Shown: piece by piece, positions 1 to 9,956 of the stretch | How the letters are laid out: every line of letters starts with the position of its first letter | Position numbering within the stretch: position 1 is the stretch's first letter | From: Mesorhizobium mediterraneum | GTDB lineage: Bacteria; Pseudomonadota; Alphaproteobacteria; Rhizobiales; Rhizobiaceae | DNA: 64,000 nucleotides | Direction: 5' to 3' | Assembly: GCF_002284565.1 (NCBI RefSeq) | Contig: NZ_NPKI01000008.1 | Coordinates: 83,468-147,467 of the forward strand | Made by a program: the position numbers and the translations under genes | The notes under the pieces: generated by a model | What the model was told of the DNA's origin: nothing | The model's input: the letters and a program-made list of their open reading frames with translations, nothing else | The model's database searches: none

Positions 1-36
1 GATGCAGTGAAGTACATCGACAAGGCTTCGGCCTGA
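1..36 (+). CDS. acpP: Acyl carrier protein, C-terminal end (partial)
   Basis: Only the last 11 codons and a TGA stop are in the window. They read DAVKYIDKASA, which matches the usual C-terminal helix of rhizobial acyl carrier proteins. ACP carries growing acyl chains on a phosphopantetheine arm in the cytoplasm. The next gene is a beta-ketoacyl-ACP synthase 34 bases downstream, the standard acpP-fabF order, and this context is the main support. The catalytic serine lies outside the window, so the call rests on the tail and the neighbour. A specialised ACP such as AcpXL cannot be fully excluded. Confidence 0.6.
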   Translation, partial: DAVKYIDKASA

Positions 37-70
37 CGCTATTTGCAGTCATCACCGAGGAGGACCTGCG

Positions 71-1333
71 ATGAGGCGTGTCGTCGTCACGGGCCTTGGG
101 CTGCTTTCGCCGTTCGGCATGGGCTTCGAGCATAGCTGGAAGAAGCTTCTGACCGGCCGCAGCGCAGCCAAGCGCATCACCGAGTTCGAGGTGGAGGATC
201 TTGCCTGCAAGGTCGCCCACGTCATTCCGCGCGGCAACGGTGATAACGCCACCTTCAATCCCGAGGCCGTTCTCGAGCCGAAGGAACTGCGCAAGATCGG
301 CGACTTCATCCTTTACGGGATCGCGGCCGCCGACGAGGCGTTGAAGGATTCGGGGTGGACGCCGAAAACGCATGAGGAGCAGTGCGCCACCGGCGTGCTG
401 ATCGGCTCCGGCATCGGTGGCATCGAAGGCATCGCCGAGAACGCGATGATCCTGAAGGAGCGCGGCCCGCGCCGCATCAGCCCGTTCTTCATCCCCGGCC
501 AGATCATCAATCTCGTCTCCGGCCAGGTTTCGATCCGGCATGGGCTGAAAGGCCCTAACCACGCCGTTGTCACCGCTTGCTCCACCGGCGCGCACGCCAT
601 CGGCGATGCCGCCCGGCTGATCATGTGGGGCGATGCCGACGTAATGGTCGCAGGCGGCGCCGAGGCGCCGGTGACGCGGCTTTCAATTGCCGGTTTCGCT
701 GCCTGCCGTGCACTGTCCACCGACCGCAACGACGCTCCGGAAACGGCCTCGCGTCCCTATGATCGCGACCGCGACGGCTTCGTCATGGGCGAGGGCGCCG
801 GCGTCGTCATTCTGGAGGAGCTGGAGCATGCCAAGGCGCGCGGCGCCAAGATCTATGCCGAGGTCACCGGTTACGGCCTGACCGGCGATGCCTATCATAT
901 CACCGCGCCGGCCGAAGATGGCGACGGCGCCTTCCGCTGCATGGTAGCGGCGCTGAACCGGGCCAAGCTGACGCCCGCAGACGTCGACTACATCAACGCG
1001 CACGGCACCTCGACCATGGCAGACACGATCGAGCTCGGCGCCGTCGAGCGGCTGGTCGGCAACGCCGCGTCGAAAATATCGATGTCGTCGACCAAGTCGT
1101 CGATAGGCCATCTTCTGGGTGCGGCGGGCGCCGCCGAGGCGATCTTTTCGATCCTCGCCATTCGCGACAACATCGCGCCGGCCACCATCAATCTCGACAA
1201 CCCGGAGCGCGAAACGGCGATCGACCTGGTGCCGCACAAGCCGCGCGCCCGCCAGGTCGACGTGGCGCTGTCCAATTCCTTCGGCTTCGGCGGCACCAAC
1301 GCCTCGCTGGTCTTCCAGCGCTACAATGGCTGA
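71..1333 (+). CDS. fabF: 3-oxoacyl-ACP synthase II (FabF)
   Basis: This is a 420-residue condensing enzyme of fatty acid elongation. It joins malonyl-ACP to a growing acyl-ACP in the cytoplasm. The catalytic triad of the KAS II family is visible: Cys170 in TACSTGAH, His311 in NAHGTSTMADT and His347 in SSIGHLLGA, with the supporting Lys342. The length is normal for FabF. The ATG follows GAGGAGG with good spacing. It sits just downstream of an acpP tail and upstream of mltG, a conserved alphaproteobacterial order. A rhizobial FabF paralogue for very long chain acids is possible, but mltG and gmk downstream favour the housekeeping gene. Confidence 0.93.
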   Translation: MRRVVVTGLGLLSPFGMGFEHSWKKLLTGRSAAKRITEFEVEDLACKVAHVIPRGNGDNATFNPEAVLEPKELRKIGDFILYGIAAADEALKDSGWTPKTHEEQCATGVLIGSGIGGIEGIAENAMILKERGPRRISPFFIPGQIINLVSGQVSIRHGLKGPNHAVVTACSTGAHAIGDAARLIMWGDADVMVAGGAEAPVTRLSIAGFAACRALSTDRNDAPETASRPYDRDRDGFVMGEGAGVVILEELEHAKARGAKIYAEVTGYGLTGDAYHITAPAEDGDGAFRCMVAALNRAKLTPADVDYINAHGTSTMADTIELGAVERLVGNAASKISMSSTKSSIGHLLGAAGAAEAIFSILAIRDNIAPATINLDNPERETAIDLVPHKPRARQVDVALSNSFGFGGTNASLVFQRYNG

Positions 1334-1435
1334 CCGGTCCGCCGACCGGCACGGCTCGCGCGTGTCGTCAATTTTGCCATATTCGCCCCTACTCTGCCCA
1401 AGGGGATTCGTTGCAAGATCAAACGGTAGGGCGCC

Positions 1436-2662
1436 ATGAACACAAATTCGGCGGACAACGGGGAATTCGGGCAACGGTCCGCACCGTCGGGTCCGATCGT
1501 GCCGAAGACGGCCAGCGAGGCATTGCGGCCTGAAGCCGGCACACCGCCGCCCAAGCGCTCGCGCGCTTCGCGCAGCCAGTTCGTCGTGTTCATGAATTTC
1601 GTCATCTCCTTGGTGATGCTGTTGGTTCTGGCGGCCGGCTTTGCATTGTATTTCGGCAAGCAGGAATTCAACGAGCCCGGCCCGTCGGCCAATGCCGACA
1701 CCTTCCTGGTCAAGCCGAACACCGGCGTCCAGGAAATTGCCGAGCAGCTCGAGCGGCGCGGACTGATCAGCGACGCGCGCATCTTCCGCCTTGGCGTGCG
1801 TGCGTTTGGCAATGATTCTGCCCTGAAGGCCGGCGAATACGAGATCAAGCCGCAGGCCTCCATGCGCGACATCATGGAGCTGCTGAAGAGCGGCAAGTCG
1901 GTGATGTATTCGCTGACCGTCCCCGAGGGGCTAACCGTCGAGCAGGCGCTGCAGCGCATCGCCGATCAGGCAGCGCTCGACGGCGATATGCCTGCGACCA
2001 TTCCACCCGAGGGCAGCCTTGCTACCGACACGCTGCGTTTCACCCGCGGCGCGACACGCCAGCAGATGGTCGACAAGCTTTTGGCGGATCAGAAGAAGCT
2101 GGTCGACGACGTCTGGCAGCGGCGCGCTCCCGATCTGCCTCTGGCCAGTGTCGATGACTTCGTCATCCTGGCTTCGATCGTCGAGAAGGAGACGGGCAAG
2201 GGCGACGAGCGCTCACGGGTCGCCGCCGTCTTCCTCAACCGGCTGGCCAAGGGCATGCGGCTGCAGTCAGATCCGACCATTATCTATGGGCTGTTCGGCG
2301 GCAAGGGCAAACCCGCCGACCGCCCGATCTACCAGTCGGACATCAAGAAGCCGACGCCCTACAACACTTATCTGATCAACGGCCTGCCGCCGACGCCGAT
2401 CGCCAATCCCGGCCGTGCGGCGCTGGAAGCGGTGGCCAACCCGTCGAAGACCGACGACCTTTATTTCGTCGCCGACGGCACCGGCGGACACGTCTTTGCT
2501 GCAACGCTCGCCGAGCACAACGAGAACGTCGCCCGCTACCGGGCTCTCCAGAAGAAGCTTGCCGATGAAGCCGCCAAGGCCGGCGCTGCCAAGGCCGACG
2601 CCGCCAAAGTGGAAGGTCAGACCGATGCGCCGGTGGACGGCGATACGGGAGCGGCGCAGTAG
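1436..2662 (+). CDS. mltG: Endolytic murein transglycosylase MltG (YceG family)
   Basis: The protein (408 residues) is an inner-membrane lytic transglycosylase that cuts nascent glycan strands and so limits their length. A single membrane segment lies at about residues 49-73 after a polar cytoplasmic N-terminus. A LysM-like part follows, then the catalytic YceG domain with SIVEKET (Glu250 by comparison with the E. coli enzyme) and the family signature LQSDPT near residue 277. The C-terminus is an Ala/Lys/Asp-rich tail of about 40 residues that looks disordered. The position after fabF is typical of alphaproteobacteria. Confidence 0.93.
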   Translation: MNTNSADNGEFGQRSAPSGPIVPKTASEALRPEAGTPPPKRSRASRSQFVVFMNFVISLVMLLVLAAGFALYFGKQEFNEPGPSANADTFLVKPNTGVQEIAEQLERRGLISDARIFRLGVRAFGNDSALKAGEYEIKPQASMRDIMELLKSGKSVMYSLTVPEGLTVEQALQRIADQAALDGDMPATIPPEGSLATDTLRFTRGATRQQMVDKLLADQKKLVDDVWQRRAPDLPLASVDDFVILASIVEKETGKGDERSRVAAVFLNRLAKGMRLQSDPTIIYGLFGGKGKPADRPIYQSDIKKPTPYNTYLINGLPPTPIANPGRAALEAVANPSKTDDLYFVADGTGGHVFAATLAEHNENVARYRALQKKLADEAAKAGAAKADAAKVEGQTDAPVDGDTGAAQ

Positions 2663-2729
2663 CGCCGGACGGTTCTGGGATCGTCCCTCCGATTCGTTTG
2701 ACGGCAGGGACGTGCCGATTTTTTAATCC

Positions 2730-2768
2730 GGAGCGCCTTGCGTCCGATTCGGCGCGAAAAGGCGCTCC
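2730..2768. repeat. Palindromic intergenic repeat between mltG and yicC
   Basis: GGAGCGCCTT at 2730-2739 pairs exactly with AAGGCGCTCC at 2759-2768. The sequence on to about 2822 (GCATTTTG, CGCATGATC and a second short inverted repeat around GGAATCGCTTCCGG) looks like the dispersed palindromic elements common in rhizobial intergenic DNA. It may act as a transcript-end hairpin for mltG, but no clear U tract follows. Confidence 0.55.
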
Positions 2769-2839
2769 AGCATTTTGAAACCGCATGATCTGGCCGGAAT
2801 CGCTTCCGGGGTCATGCGCCAGGGGGTCGCAAGGGCAAC

Positions 2840-3730
2840 ATGAATTTGCAGAGCATGACCGGTTTTGCACGGGCTGTCGCCGAACATGACGGCACGTCGA
2901 TCGCCTGGGAGGTCAAGTCGGTCAACGGCAAGAGCGCCGAGGTCAGGCTGCGGCTGCCGCAGGGCCTTGAGCGACTGGAGCCGGCCGTCAGACAGACGGT
3001 GCAAAAGCGCTTCTCGCGCGGCAATTTCCAAGCAACGCTGACCGTCGGCCGCGCCGCCGGCCAGCAGGCGCAGCCCGTGGTCAACGAGGCCTTCCTGAGG
3101 GATCTGGCGGAGTTGGCCAAGCGGCTGCAGGAGCAGTTCGGCGCAGCGCCGGCGACAGCCGACGGGCTGCTTTCGCTACGCGGTGTGCTCGACATCCCCG
3201 AAACCACCGAAACCGAAGAGGCGCGGGCGGCACTCGACAGCGCGATTCTCTCGGCGCTCGAAGTGTCGCTGGGCGGGCTGGAGCAGGCACGCCAGGGCGA
3301 GGGCGCCGCACTGCGCTCGTTGCTGTCCGGCCATATCGACGCCATCGAGGCGCTGACGCTGCGCGCCGAGGCCGATCCGTCGCGTGAGCCGGCGGTGATC
3401 CGCGAACGGATTGCCGAGCAGGTCCGGCTGCTGATGGATGCCTCCGCCAATCTCGACGCCAGCCGGTTGCATATGGAAGCGGCGTTCCTGGCCACCAAGG
3501 CCGACATCCGCGAGGAGATCGACCGGCTGAAGACGCATGTCGCGTCCGGCCGGGTGCTGCTGGCAGGCGGCGGCGCCATCGGCCGCAAGCTCGATTTTCT
3601 GGCGCAGGAATTCAACCGCGAATCGAATACGCTGTGTTCGAAGTCGAACGCCGCTACGGTCACCGCCATAGGGCTGGAGCTGAAGGCGGTCGTCGACCAG
3701 TTTCGCGAACAGGTCCAGAATCTGGAGTAA
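2840..3730 (+). CDS. yicC: YicC family endoribonuclease-like protein
   Basis: The product (296 residues) matches the YicC/DUF1732 family. It starts with the family signature MTGFARA (residues 6-12) and has the conserved [14 protein letters not shown] segment near residues 27-41. The C-terminal domain ends in [16 protein letters not shown], also highly conserved. The E. coli homologue is an RNase that affects small-RNA turnover; activity here is inferred from the family. Its stop is five bases from the gmk start, and yicC-gmk linkage is widespread, so the two are probably co-transcribed. Confidence 0.9.
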   Translation: MNLQSMTGFARAVAEHDGTSIAWEVKSVNGKSAEVRLRLPQGLERLEPAVRQTVQKRFSRGNFQATLTVGRAAGQQAQPVVNEAFLRDLAELAKRLQEQFGAAPATADGLLSLRGVLDIPETTETEEARAALDSAILSALEVSLGGLEQARQGEGAALRSLLSGHIDAIEALTLRAEADPSREPAVIRERIAEQVRLLMDASANLDASRLHMEAAFLATKADIREEIDRLKTHVASGRVLLAGGGAIGRKLDFLAQEFNRESNTLCSKSNAATVTAIGLELKAVVDQFREQVQNLE

Positions 3731-3735
3731 CCCTG

Positions 3736-4410
3736 ATGGTCGCCAAGGAGCCGATGGTTGCTAAGGATTTGGGCTCCCGTATTCGCCGACGGGGCCTGAT
3801 GCTCGTGCTGTCGTCGCCGTCCGGTGCCGGCAAGTCGACGATTGCGCGCAATCTCCTGGAAAGCGATTCTAGCCTCGAACTGTCGGTCTCCGTCACCACG
3901 CGGCCGCGCCGCGGCAGCGAAATCGAGGGCGTCCATTATCATTTCCGCACCATGCGTGAGTTCGAGCGGCTGCGCGATTCCGACGAACTGCTCGAATGGG
4001 CCGAAGTGCATGGCAATTGCTACGCGACGCCGCGTGAGCCGGCCGAACTGGCGCTGGCACAGGGCCGCGACATGCTGTTCGACATCGACTGGCAGGGTGC
4101 CCAGCAGCTCAAGGAGAAGATGCGCGCCGATATCGTTTCCATCTTCATCCTGCCGCCCTCGATGAAGGAATTGAAGGCACGGCTGAAGCGCCGCGCCGAG
4201 GACCAGGAATCGGTGATCGAGACGCGTCTGAAGAACGCCCGCAACGAGATCGAGCACTGGAAGGAATATGATTTCGTCATCATCAACGACGATCTCGATC
4301 GTGCCTTCGCCGAAGTGCGCGGCATCGTCATCGCCGAGCGACTCAGGCGCGACCGCCGGCCCGGCCTGTTCGATTTCGTCTCGGGCCTGCTCGACGAGAA
4401 GACGGATTAG
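3736..4410 (+). CDS. gmk: Guanylate kinase
   Basis: The enzyme phosphorylates GMP to GDP with ATP in the cytoplasm. The protein has 224 residues with the P-loop [10 protein letters not shown] at 26-35, the GMP-binding [19 protein letters not shown] segment, and [11 protein letters not shown] chose the ATG at 3736, five bases after the yicC stop. A second ATG at 3754 is possible and would shorten a non-conserved N-terminus. An open frame extends upstream to 3634, but it overlaps yicC and has no homology. Confidence 0.95.
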   Translation: MVAKEPMVAKDLGSRIRRRGLMLVLSSPSGAGKSTIARNLLESDSSLELSVSVTTRPRRGSEIEGVHYHFRTMREFERLRDSDELLEWAEVHGNCYATPREPAELALAQGRDMLFDIDWQGAQQLKEKMRADIVSIFILPPSMKELKARLKRRAEDQESVIETRLKNARNEIEHWKEYDFVIINDDLDRAFAEVRGIVIAERLRRDRRPGLFDFVSGLLDEKTD

Positions 4411-4418
4411 GCGCCTTC

Positions 4419-4441
4419 CTTCTCCCCGTAACGAGGAGAAG
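4419..4441. terminator. Hairpin between convergent gmk and rsmA
   Basis: CTTCTCC at 4419-4425 pairs with GGAGAAG at 4435-4441 around a nine-base loop, between two convergent stop codons 33 bases apart. The sequence resembles a short rhizobial repeat with CTTCTCC/GGAGAAG arms. Its place suggests a shared bidirectional terminator, although neither side has a strong T run. Confidence 0.45.
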
Positions 4442-4443
4442 AG

Positions 4444-5283
4444 CTACACTGCGTTGGTCAACCGCACGAATTCTTCGATATCAAGCGTTTCGGCGCGCCG
4501 CGTCGGATCGATGCCGGCGCGCGTGAGCAGGGCTTCGCCGCCGAGGCCCTTGACGCTCTGGCGCAGCATTTTGCGGCGTTGGCCGAAGGCCGCTTCGGTG
4601 ACGCGGCTGAGCTTCTTGACCTCGGCGGGCAGGGGACTTGCCCGCGGCACCAGATGCACCACCGACGACACCACCTTGGGCGGCGGCGTGAACGCTTGCG
4701 GCGGCACGTCGAAAGCGATCTTTGCTTCCGTCCGCCAGCCTGCCAGCACACCCAACCGGCCATAGGCATCGCTGCCGGGGCGGGCGACGATGCGCTCGGC
4801 CACCTCGCGCTGGAACATCAGCGTCATCGATGCGTAGAAAGGCGGCCAATCGGCAACGGTCAGCCAGCGCACCAAAAGCTCGGTACCGATGTTGTAGGGC
4901 AGGTTGGCGACGATCCTCACAGATCCGTTGCCCCCAAGCGCCCCTTGGGCAAGCGCTGCAAAATCCGTCTTCAGCGCATCGCCGGCAATGATCTCCAAAC
5001 GGCCCGGATAGTGATCCGACACCTCCGCGAGCGCCGCCAGGCAGCGCTCGTCGCGCTCGATGGCGATGACCCGACCAGCGCCGTGGGAAAGCAGCGCCCG
5101 GGTTAGGCCGCCGGGACCCGGACCGACCTCGATCACCGTGGCGTCCGTCAGGTCGCCGGCGGTGCGCGCGATCTTGCCGGTCAGATTGAGGTCGAGCAGG
5201 AAATTCTGGCCAAGCGCCTTTTTTGCCTGCAGCCCATGGCGTTCGATCACCGCGCGCAACGGCGGCAGCCCGTCGATGCTCAT
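4444..5283 (-). CDS. rsmA: 16S rRNA dimethyladenosine transferase (RsmA/KsgA)
   Basis: The enzyme dimethylates two adjacent adenines near the 3' end of 16S rRNA during small-subunit maturation. With the start at 5283 it has 279 residues. Visible motifs are KKALGQNFL (21-29), the SAM-binding [10 protein letters not shown] (52-61) and the catalytic [10 protein letters not shown] from residue 126. The longer frame to 5340 would overlap the pdxA stop, so MSIDGLPP is preferred. It is the last gene of the lptF-to-rsmA operon, 22 bases after pdxA. Confidence 0.94.
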   Translation of the reverse strand: MSIDGLPPLRAVIERHGLQAKKALGQNFLLDLNLTGKIARTAGDLTDATVIEVGPGPGGLTRALLSHGAGRVIAIERDERCLAALAEVSDHYPGRLEIIAGDALKTDFAALAQGALGGNGSVRIVANLPYNIGTELLVRWLTVADWPPFYASMTLMFQREVAERIVARPGSDAYGRLGVLAGWRTEAKIAFDVPPQAFTPPPKVVSSVVHLVPRASPLPAEVKKLSRVTEAAFGQRRKMLRQSVKGLGGEALLTRAGIDPTRRAETLDIEEFVRLTNAV

Positions 5284-5305
5284 GCGACCGCTCTCATGCA
5301 AAGCC

Positions 5306-6334
5306 TCATGCGATGGCAGCCTTCGTCCCGGTGTCGGCAAGCCTGCGGGCGAGCCTTAGCGCCGCGATCAGGCTGTCGGCCCGGGCTATGCCCTTGCCGG
5401 CGATATCGAAGGCGGTGCCGTGATCCGGTGAGGTGCGGATGAAGGGCAGGCCGAGCGTGACGTTGACCGCCTCGTCGAAAGCCAGCGCCTTGGCCGGGAT
5501 CAGCGCCTGGTCGTGGTACATGCACAGCGCCACATCGTAGCCGGTTCGGGCGCGGGCATGGAACAGCGTGTCGGCCGGCAGCGGCCCGAAAGCATCGATG
5601 CCTTCTGCCCTCAGCCTGTCGATCGCCGGGCGGATGATGTGCTGATCCTCGGCGCCCATCGCGCCGCCTTCGCCGGCATGCGGATTGAGGCCGGCAATGG
5701 CAAGCCGAGGCTTGGCGATGCCGAAACGATGTTCGAGGTCGGCAGCGGTGATGCGGGCGGTCGCAACGATCAAGTCCGTCGTCAGCGCTTTCGGCACCTC
5801 GCTCAACGCAATATGGATGGTGACCGGGACCGTGCGCAATTCGGGACCGGCAAGCATCATCACCGGCATTGCTTCGGCGCCGGTGTGGAGCGTCGCCAGA
5901 TGCGCCAGATACTCGGTATGGCCGGGGAAACGGAAACCGGCATCGTAGAGCGGCTTCTTGGCGATCGGGCACGTGACAACAGCCGCTGCGCGACCGCCAA
6001 GGCAGTCGTCAACAGCGCGGTCGATCGCCTCGATGATGCCGGCGGCGTTGGCTGGGTCCGGCCGGCCGGGGTCGTCGACGAAGCGGGCGACTAGCGGCAC
6101 GATGGGCAGGGCGCGTGTAAAGACGCGCGCCGCTTCGGCTGGCATTGTCTCCGTGATTGGCATATCGGCGACGAGCCGGCGCGCCCGTGCGGAAACCAGC
6201 GCCGGATCGGCGAGAAGATAGAAGGGCGGCACACCGGCGCTGTCGCGCGCCTGCCAGGCGGCAATGGCGATCTCCGCCCCGATGCCGGACGGATCGCCGA
6301 CGCTCAACGCCAGCGGAAGCTGTATCTCTGGCAC
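5306..6334 (-). CDS. pdxA: 4-hydroxythreonine-4-phosphate dehydrogenase
   Basis: PdxA oxidises 4-phosphohydroxy-L-threonine in the DXP-dependent pathway to pyridoxal phosphate. The 342-residue protein has the family N-terminus [15 protein letters not shown], the metal-binding GHTEYLAHL segment, and the C-terminal [13 protein letters not shown] and [13 protein letters not shown] motifs with the remaining metal and substrate histidines. Length is normal. It lies between the surA-like gene and rsmA, as in E. coli and many alphaproteobacteria. Confidence 0.95.
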   Translation of the reverse strand: MPEIQLPLALSVGDPSGIGAEIAIAAWQARDSAGVPPFYLLADPALVSARARRLVADMPITETMPAEAARVFTRALPIVPLVARFVDDPGRPDPANAAGIIEAIDRAVDDCLGGRAAAVVTCPIAKKPLYDAGFRFPGHTEYLAHLATLHTGAEAMPVMMLAGPELRTVPVTIHIALSEVPKALTTDLIVATARITAADLEHRFGIAKPRLAIAGLNPHAGEGGAMGAEDQHIIRPAIDRLRAEGIDAFGPLPADTLFHARARTGYDVALCMYHDQALIPAKALAFDEAVNVTLGLPFIRTSPDHGTAFDIAGKGIARADSLIAALRLARRLADTGTKAAIA

Positions 6335-6346
6335 GCCCAGGGTGTC

Positions 6347-7273
6347 TTAGCGCTCGACGATGCGGGCTTTCTTCCGCAACTCCTCGACGTACTTCTTGGA
6401 GAGCTCGTCGGCGTCCTTGCCGGTTGCGCCTTCGCTCTGGAACACCATCTGGGCGGCCTTGTCGTCGGACACTTCGCGTGACGAGCAGATGCCGATGAAC
6501 TCGACCCCGCGATCCGTCTCGCGCGTGCTGGTGGCACCCCCGACCTTGGTGGCTTTGATCTGGTCGGCCCATTCCGGCGGCAATTGCGGCGCCAGCACCC
6601 GGCCGAGATCGCGAACGGTGACGTCGATCAGGCCCTTGGCAAATTCGCGCGAGGTGTTGCAGCCGTTGAAGCGGGCGCGCATGGCGTCAGCCTCGCGCTT
6701 GCGCTTGGACAGCGTAGCGCTGCGCTCGGCCGCCGGCACGACGAAGATGACTTGCTGCAGCATGTATTCCATGGCGGTCGGCTTGGCGCCGCCCTTGTCG
6801 AGCATGCGCCTGACTGCGTCCTGCTCGCTCATGGCGCCGCCGCCGCTCTCGGAGCGATGGCGCGCGGTCAGCGCCTGATTCCAGGCCATCTGGGAGCGGA
6901 TGAACTCCTTGAAATGCTCCTTGCCGACGCCGGACTGCGCCATGACGCCATCGAGTTGCTTGAGCTGCATCTTGTTGGTCGTGGCAAAGCGCTGATAGGC
7001 GGCGTCGACCTGGGCGTCGCTGATGCGGATGCCGAGACGCTTGGCTTCGGCGACGCGCAGCGTCTGCTCGATCATCTCGTCGGCGGCGTCGCCTTTCTTG
7101 CGCTGCAGGCGCAGGAAGGCAGCCCGATGCTGGATGTCGCCGGTGGTGATCGGTACGTTGTTGACGACGTATTTGATCTGGCTGGCGAAAGCCGGCGGCG
7201 TCATCATGGTGATCGAGGCCGAGGTCGCCGCCACCAGCAGCGCGAACCCTGCCGAAAAGAGGTATTTCCTCAT
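6347..7273 (-). CDS. surA: SurA-like periplasmic chaperone / peptidyl-prolyl isomerase
   Basis: With the start at 7273 the protein has 308 residues. It begins with a signal peptide (MRKYLFSAGFALLVAATSA, hydrophobic core then FAS at the probable cleavage site). The mature part starts with the SurA N-terminal pattern IKYVVNNVPITTGDIQHR, followed by a helical chaperone domain and a poorly conserved parvulin-like segment. In this operon position, next to lptD, its likely job is to escort outer-membrane proteins including LptD. Isomerase activity is uncertain because classical parvulin residues are not obvious. Confidence 0.85.
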   Translation of the reverse strand: MRKYLFSAGFALLVAATSASITMMTPPAFASQIKYVVNNVPITTGDIQHRAAFLRLQRKKGDAADEMIEQTLRVAEAKRLGIRISDAQVDAAYQRFATTNKMQLKQLDGVMAQSGVGKEHFKEFIRSQMAWNQALTARHRSESGGGAMSEQDAVRRMLDKGGAKPTAMEYMLQQVIFVVPAAERSATLSKRKREADAMRARFNGCNTSREFAKGLIDVTVRDLGRVLAPQLPPEWADQIKATKVGGATSTRETDRGVEFIGICSSREVSDDKAAQMVFQSEGATGKDADELSKKYVEELRKKARIVER

Positions 7274-7367
7274 CGAAAGCATCCCAATTCTATCTCGGTT
7301 CCGGCCCAATTCTATCTCATTATGAGGGAGCTGAAACCCGTGCCTGCCCTATGCGGCGAAACGATGT

Positions 7368-7492
7368 CGTTAGAGCGACGTGCGTCCACTTGGGCGCACA
7401 AGGTACTCTCTAAACACTTTGAATCTACGCATCGTGCTTTCCGAAAATCAATTCCGACTTTCGGGCCGACACGTTGGCCGCCTGTTCCGGCC
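7368..7492. repeat. Dispersed rhizobial intergenic repeat, copy 1
   Basis: This stretch shares long blocks with 42843-42965: GTGCGTCCAC, GAATCTACGCATCGTG, then a CCGAAAA...TTTTCGGGCCGA type inverted repeat. The two copies are in the same orientation and lie upstream of unrelated genes (lptD 3' side here, dinB there). A short direct repeat CCCAATTCTATCTC also occurs twice just upstream (about 7284-7320). The rest of the 7274-7532 gap holds no gene that I can see. Confidence 0.7.
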
Positions 7493-7532
7493 GTCTGCTG
7501 CTGGCCAGCCGTCTGCTACTGGCTAGTGTCTG

Positions 7533-9956
7533 CTACTGAATGGTGTCGATGGAGCTTTGTGACGAGCCGAAATCGCCGAGCGTGCGGAACGACAAGTTGA
7601 AACCGATGTTCTGCGACACTTCCTTGGTTTCCAGGTCGCGGGATTCTGAGAACGTCATCAAATAGGTGAAGCATGAATCACTATAGGCAAAGCCGACCCC
7701 GTCCTTGACCAGGACACTTTGCTCCAGATCGTAGGTGCCGGTGCCGAAGACACGCCAGTTCTCGGCAAGTTGCGTCGAGGCGCCGAGCGTGACCTCATGG
7801 CGATCGGTCGTGAAGCCATAGAGCGGCTGCGCCTGGATGAAGGCATATTTGGCGCTGAGCGAAATCGGCAGGCCGGAATAGGCTGCTTTCACCTCGGCGC
7901 GGCGAACCTCAAGGCTCTGCTCGTCGAAACGGCCGCTGACCGAGCCGGAAACTCCGCTGGGGCTATTAAAGCCGACGAGGCCGACATAGTCGGAGGTCTC
8001 GGTCTCAAGACCGGAATCGGCTCCAACATTGACCAGGTCCGGCGAATCGAAGGAGTTGCGACCGCCCAGCTGGTAGGATTGGCCGAACAGCGCGTTGGTG
8101 CTCCAGCCATTGTCGTAGGCGCCGGAATAGCGCAGCCCGACATTGGCGCGCGTGCCGCCTTCCATGCGATCGTAGCCGGAGAACTTGTCACGCTCGAACA
8201 ATGTCGTGGCGTCGAAGACGAAGCTCTGGGCGTCCTCGTTGGGGACAGCGAGGCCACCGACATATTGCTCGTTCGGACGCACGAACACCTGCGCCATCGG
8301 CTCGAAGATGTGGCTGGAGCTGGTCGACGAGAACAGCACCGGCCAGCGCATTTCCAGCCCGGCGGTCGCCATGTAGCGGGCGAGTGATGTCCGCATGTCA
8401 TCGCTGGCATTTATCTCCGGGTTCATCGCCATCTGGTTGATGGCGGTGAGCGAGGCCGAGGACGCATTCACATAACCGACGTCGCCGCGCAGCGCCAGCA
8501 GCGGCGTCAGCAGCAGCCCGCCATCGGTGGTGAAGGTGCGCTTCCATTCCGCTTCGGTGGTGAGGCGGCCCGACTGGCCCTCGATGCCGCGGACATTATT
8601 GACGGACGCAGCGTTGTTCGGATCGGAAAGGATCCTATCCAGCCTTTCACGGCTGATGGCCTGTGCGTTGACGTTGAACGACAATTGCCCGCCGCCCACA
8701 GCCATGTCGGGGATGTAGGCGTAGTCGAGCGAGGGCAGCACCCAGGGCTGCTTGCCGGCGCGCGCGGACGGATCGTCAGGGAGCGTCTTTTCCTGGACCT
8801 CGAAGCGCATGGCGCGCACGTCGAAATAGTTGCGGCCATTGAGGCCTGTCAGGTAGATCGAGGAGTGGTGCACGCTCTCGTTGAAGTCTTCGATGGCGTA
8901 GGTGCGCGAGAAGTTCTTGTCGGTCTGCAACAGGACATCCCAGCCGAAGTCCCAGCGCGGATTGATGGCGAACTGACCCTTGGTGCCCATCATGCCGCGG
9001 AACTTGTTCGGGTCGCCGGCCGAACCTGAATCGACATTGTTGCCGTGGCTGTCGATGAATTCGTCGGGGTCCTCTTGCCGGATGCCGGCGACCTTCAGGC
9101 TATACTGGCCGTTGTTGAAGCGCTGGCGCCACTCGGCCTCGCCGAGGAAGCCTTGCTTGGTGTAGCCGCTGCCGGTGACGGTGAGGTCATAGGTTGGTGA
9201 GAGCGCGAAATAATACGGGACTTTGACGCCGACGCCGAGCTCGCTCTTGTAGGCAATGCCGGGAATCAGGAAGCCGCTCTTGCGCTTAACGGTAGGGTCG
9301 GCAATCTCGAAGGCCGGCAGATAGGCAAGCGGAAAGCCGAAGAACTCGAAATTCGAATTCTCGAAGCGAACCGTCTTCTTCTCGCCGTTCCAAATGATCT
9401 TTCTGGCTTTGATGCGCCAGGTCGGCGCTTTGTCTGGTTGGTCCTCGCATGGCTCGCAGGCCGTGTACACGCCGTTGTGGAACGTCGTCAGCACGCCGCC
9501 CATGCGTTCCGCGCTTTCGGCGGCGAAATATGCCTTGTCGACGGTTTCGACACGCAGCGCGTTGACGAAGCCATCAGCGAAATCGTCGGTGATGTCGACA
9601 TGCTGCGAATAGATCTTGGTGCCGTCGCTGTTGATGACCTCGACATTGCCGCTGGCGACGAGGCGCTTGGTGTTGCGATTGTACTCGACCCGCTGGGCGA
9701 CAAGGCGGTTGCCGCCATAGTCGATCTGGACGCCGCCGACGGCCGTTACTGTCTGGTTGTCGTTGTCATAGACCAGCGTATCCGCCGCCAGCAGCATTTG
9801 CGAGCCGGCGGGGACGTCGGCTGCCATGTCGCTGATATCCTGGGCAGAAGCCGGAATATTCGGGACGACGCAAGCGAGCAGGCATGCCAAGGCGCTCGCC
9901 CCATAGAGGCGCGCCAAACCGGCCTGCCTATGGATGCGCAAAACCGCCCCCCTCAC
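7533..9956 (-). CDS. lptD: LPS-assembly protein LptD
   Basis: LptD is the outer-membrane barrel that places lipopolysaccharide in the outer leaflet, together with LptE. The GTG start at 9956 shares its last base with the lptG stop (TAGTG), giving 807 residues. A signal peptide ends near PASAQD. An OstA-like jellyroll domain follows (LLAADTLVYDNDNQTVTAVGGVQ), then the LptD barrel domain with many alternating beta strands to the C-terminus. A longer frame to 10022 overlaps lptG and is unlikely. It forms one operon with lptF and lptG. Confidence 0.93.
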   Translation of the reverse strand: MRGAVLRIHRQAGLARLYGASALACLLACVVPNIPASAQDISDMAADVPAGSQMLLAADTLVYDNDNQTVTAVGGVQIDYGGNRLVAQRVEYNRNTKRLVASGNVEVINSDGTKIYSQHVDITDDFADGFVNALRVETVDKAYFAAESAERMGGVLTTFHNGVYTACEPCEDQPDKAPTWRIKARKIIWNGEKKTVRFENSNFEFFGFPLAYLPAFEIADPTVKRKSGFLIPGIAYKSELGVGVKVPYYFALSPTYDLTVTGSGYTKQGFLGEAEWRQRFNNGQYSLKVAGIRQEDPDEFIDSHGNNVDSGSAGDPNKFRGMMGTKGQFAINPRWDFGWDVLLQTDKNFSRTYAIEDFNESVHHSSIYLTGLNGRNYFDVRAMRFEVQEKTLPDDPSARAGKQPWVLPSLDYAYIPDMAVGGGQLSFNVNAQAISRERLDRILSDPNNAASVNNVRGIEGQSGRLTTEAEWKRTFTTDGGLLLTPLLALRGDVGYVNASSASLTAINQMAMNPEINASDDMRTSLARYMATAGLEMRWPVLFSSTSSSHIFEPMAQVFVRPNEQYVGGLAVPNEDAQSFVFDATTLFERDKFSGYDRMEGGTRANVGLRYSGAYDNGWSTNALFGQSYQLGGRNSFDSPDLVNVGADSGLETETSDYVGLVGFNSPSGVSGSVSGRFDEQSLEVRRAEVKAAYSGLPISLSAKYAFIQAQPLYGFTTDRHEVTLGASTQLAENWRVFGTGTYDLEQSVLVKDGVGFAYSDSCFTYLMTFSESRDLETKEVSQNIGFNLSFRTLGDFGSSQSSIDTIQ

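Noticed and set aside
2812..4257. A 481-residue minus-strand frame over yicC and gmk
   Set aside because: Ser/Arg-rich shadow of two conserved genes.
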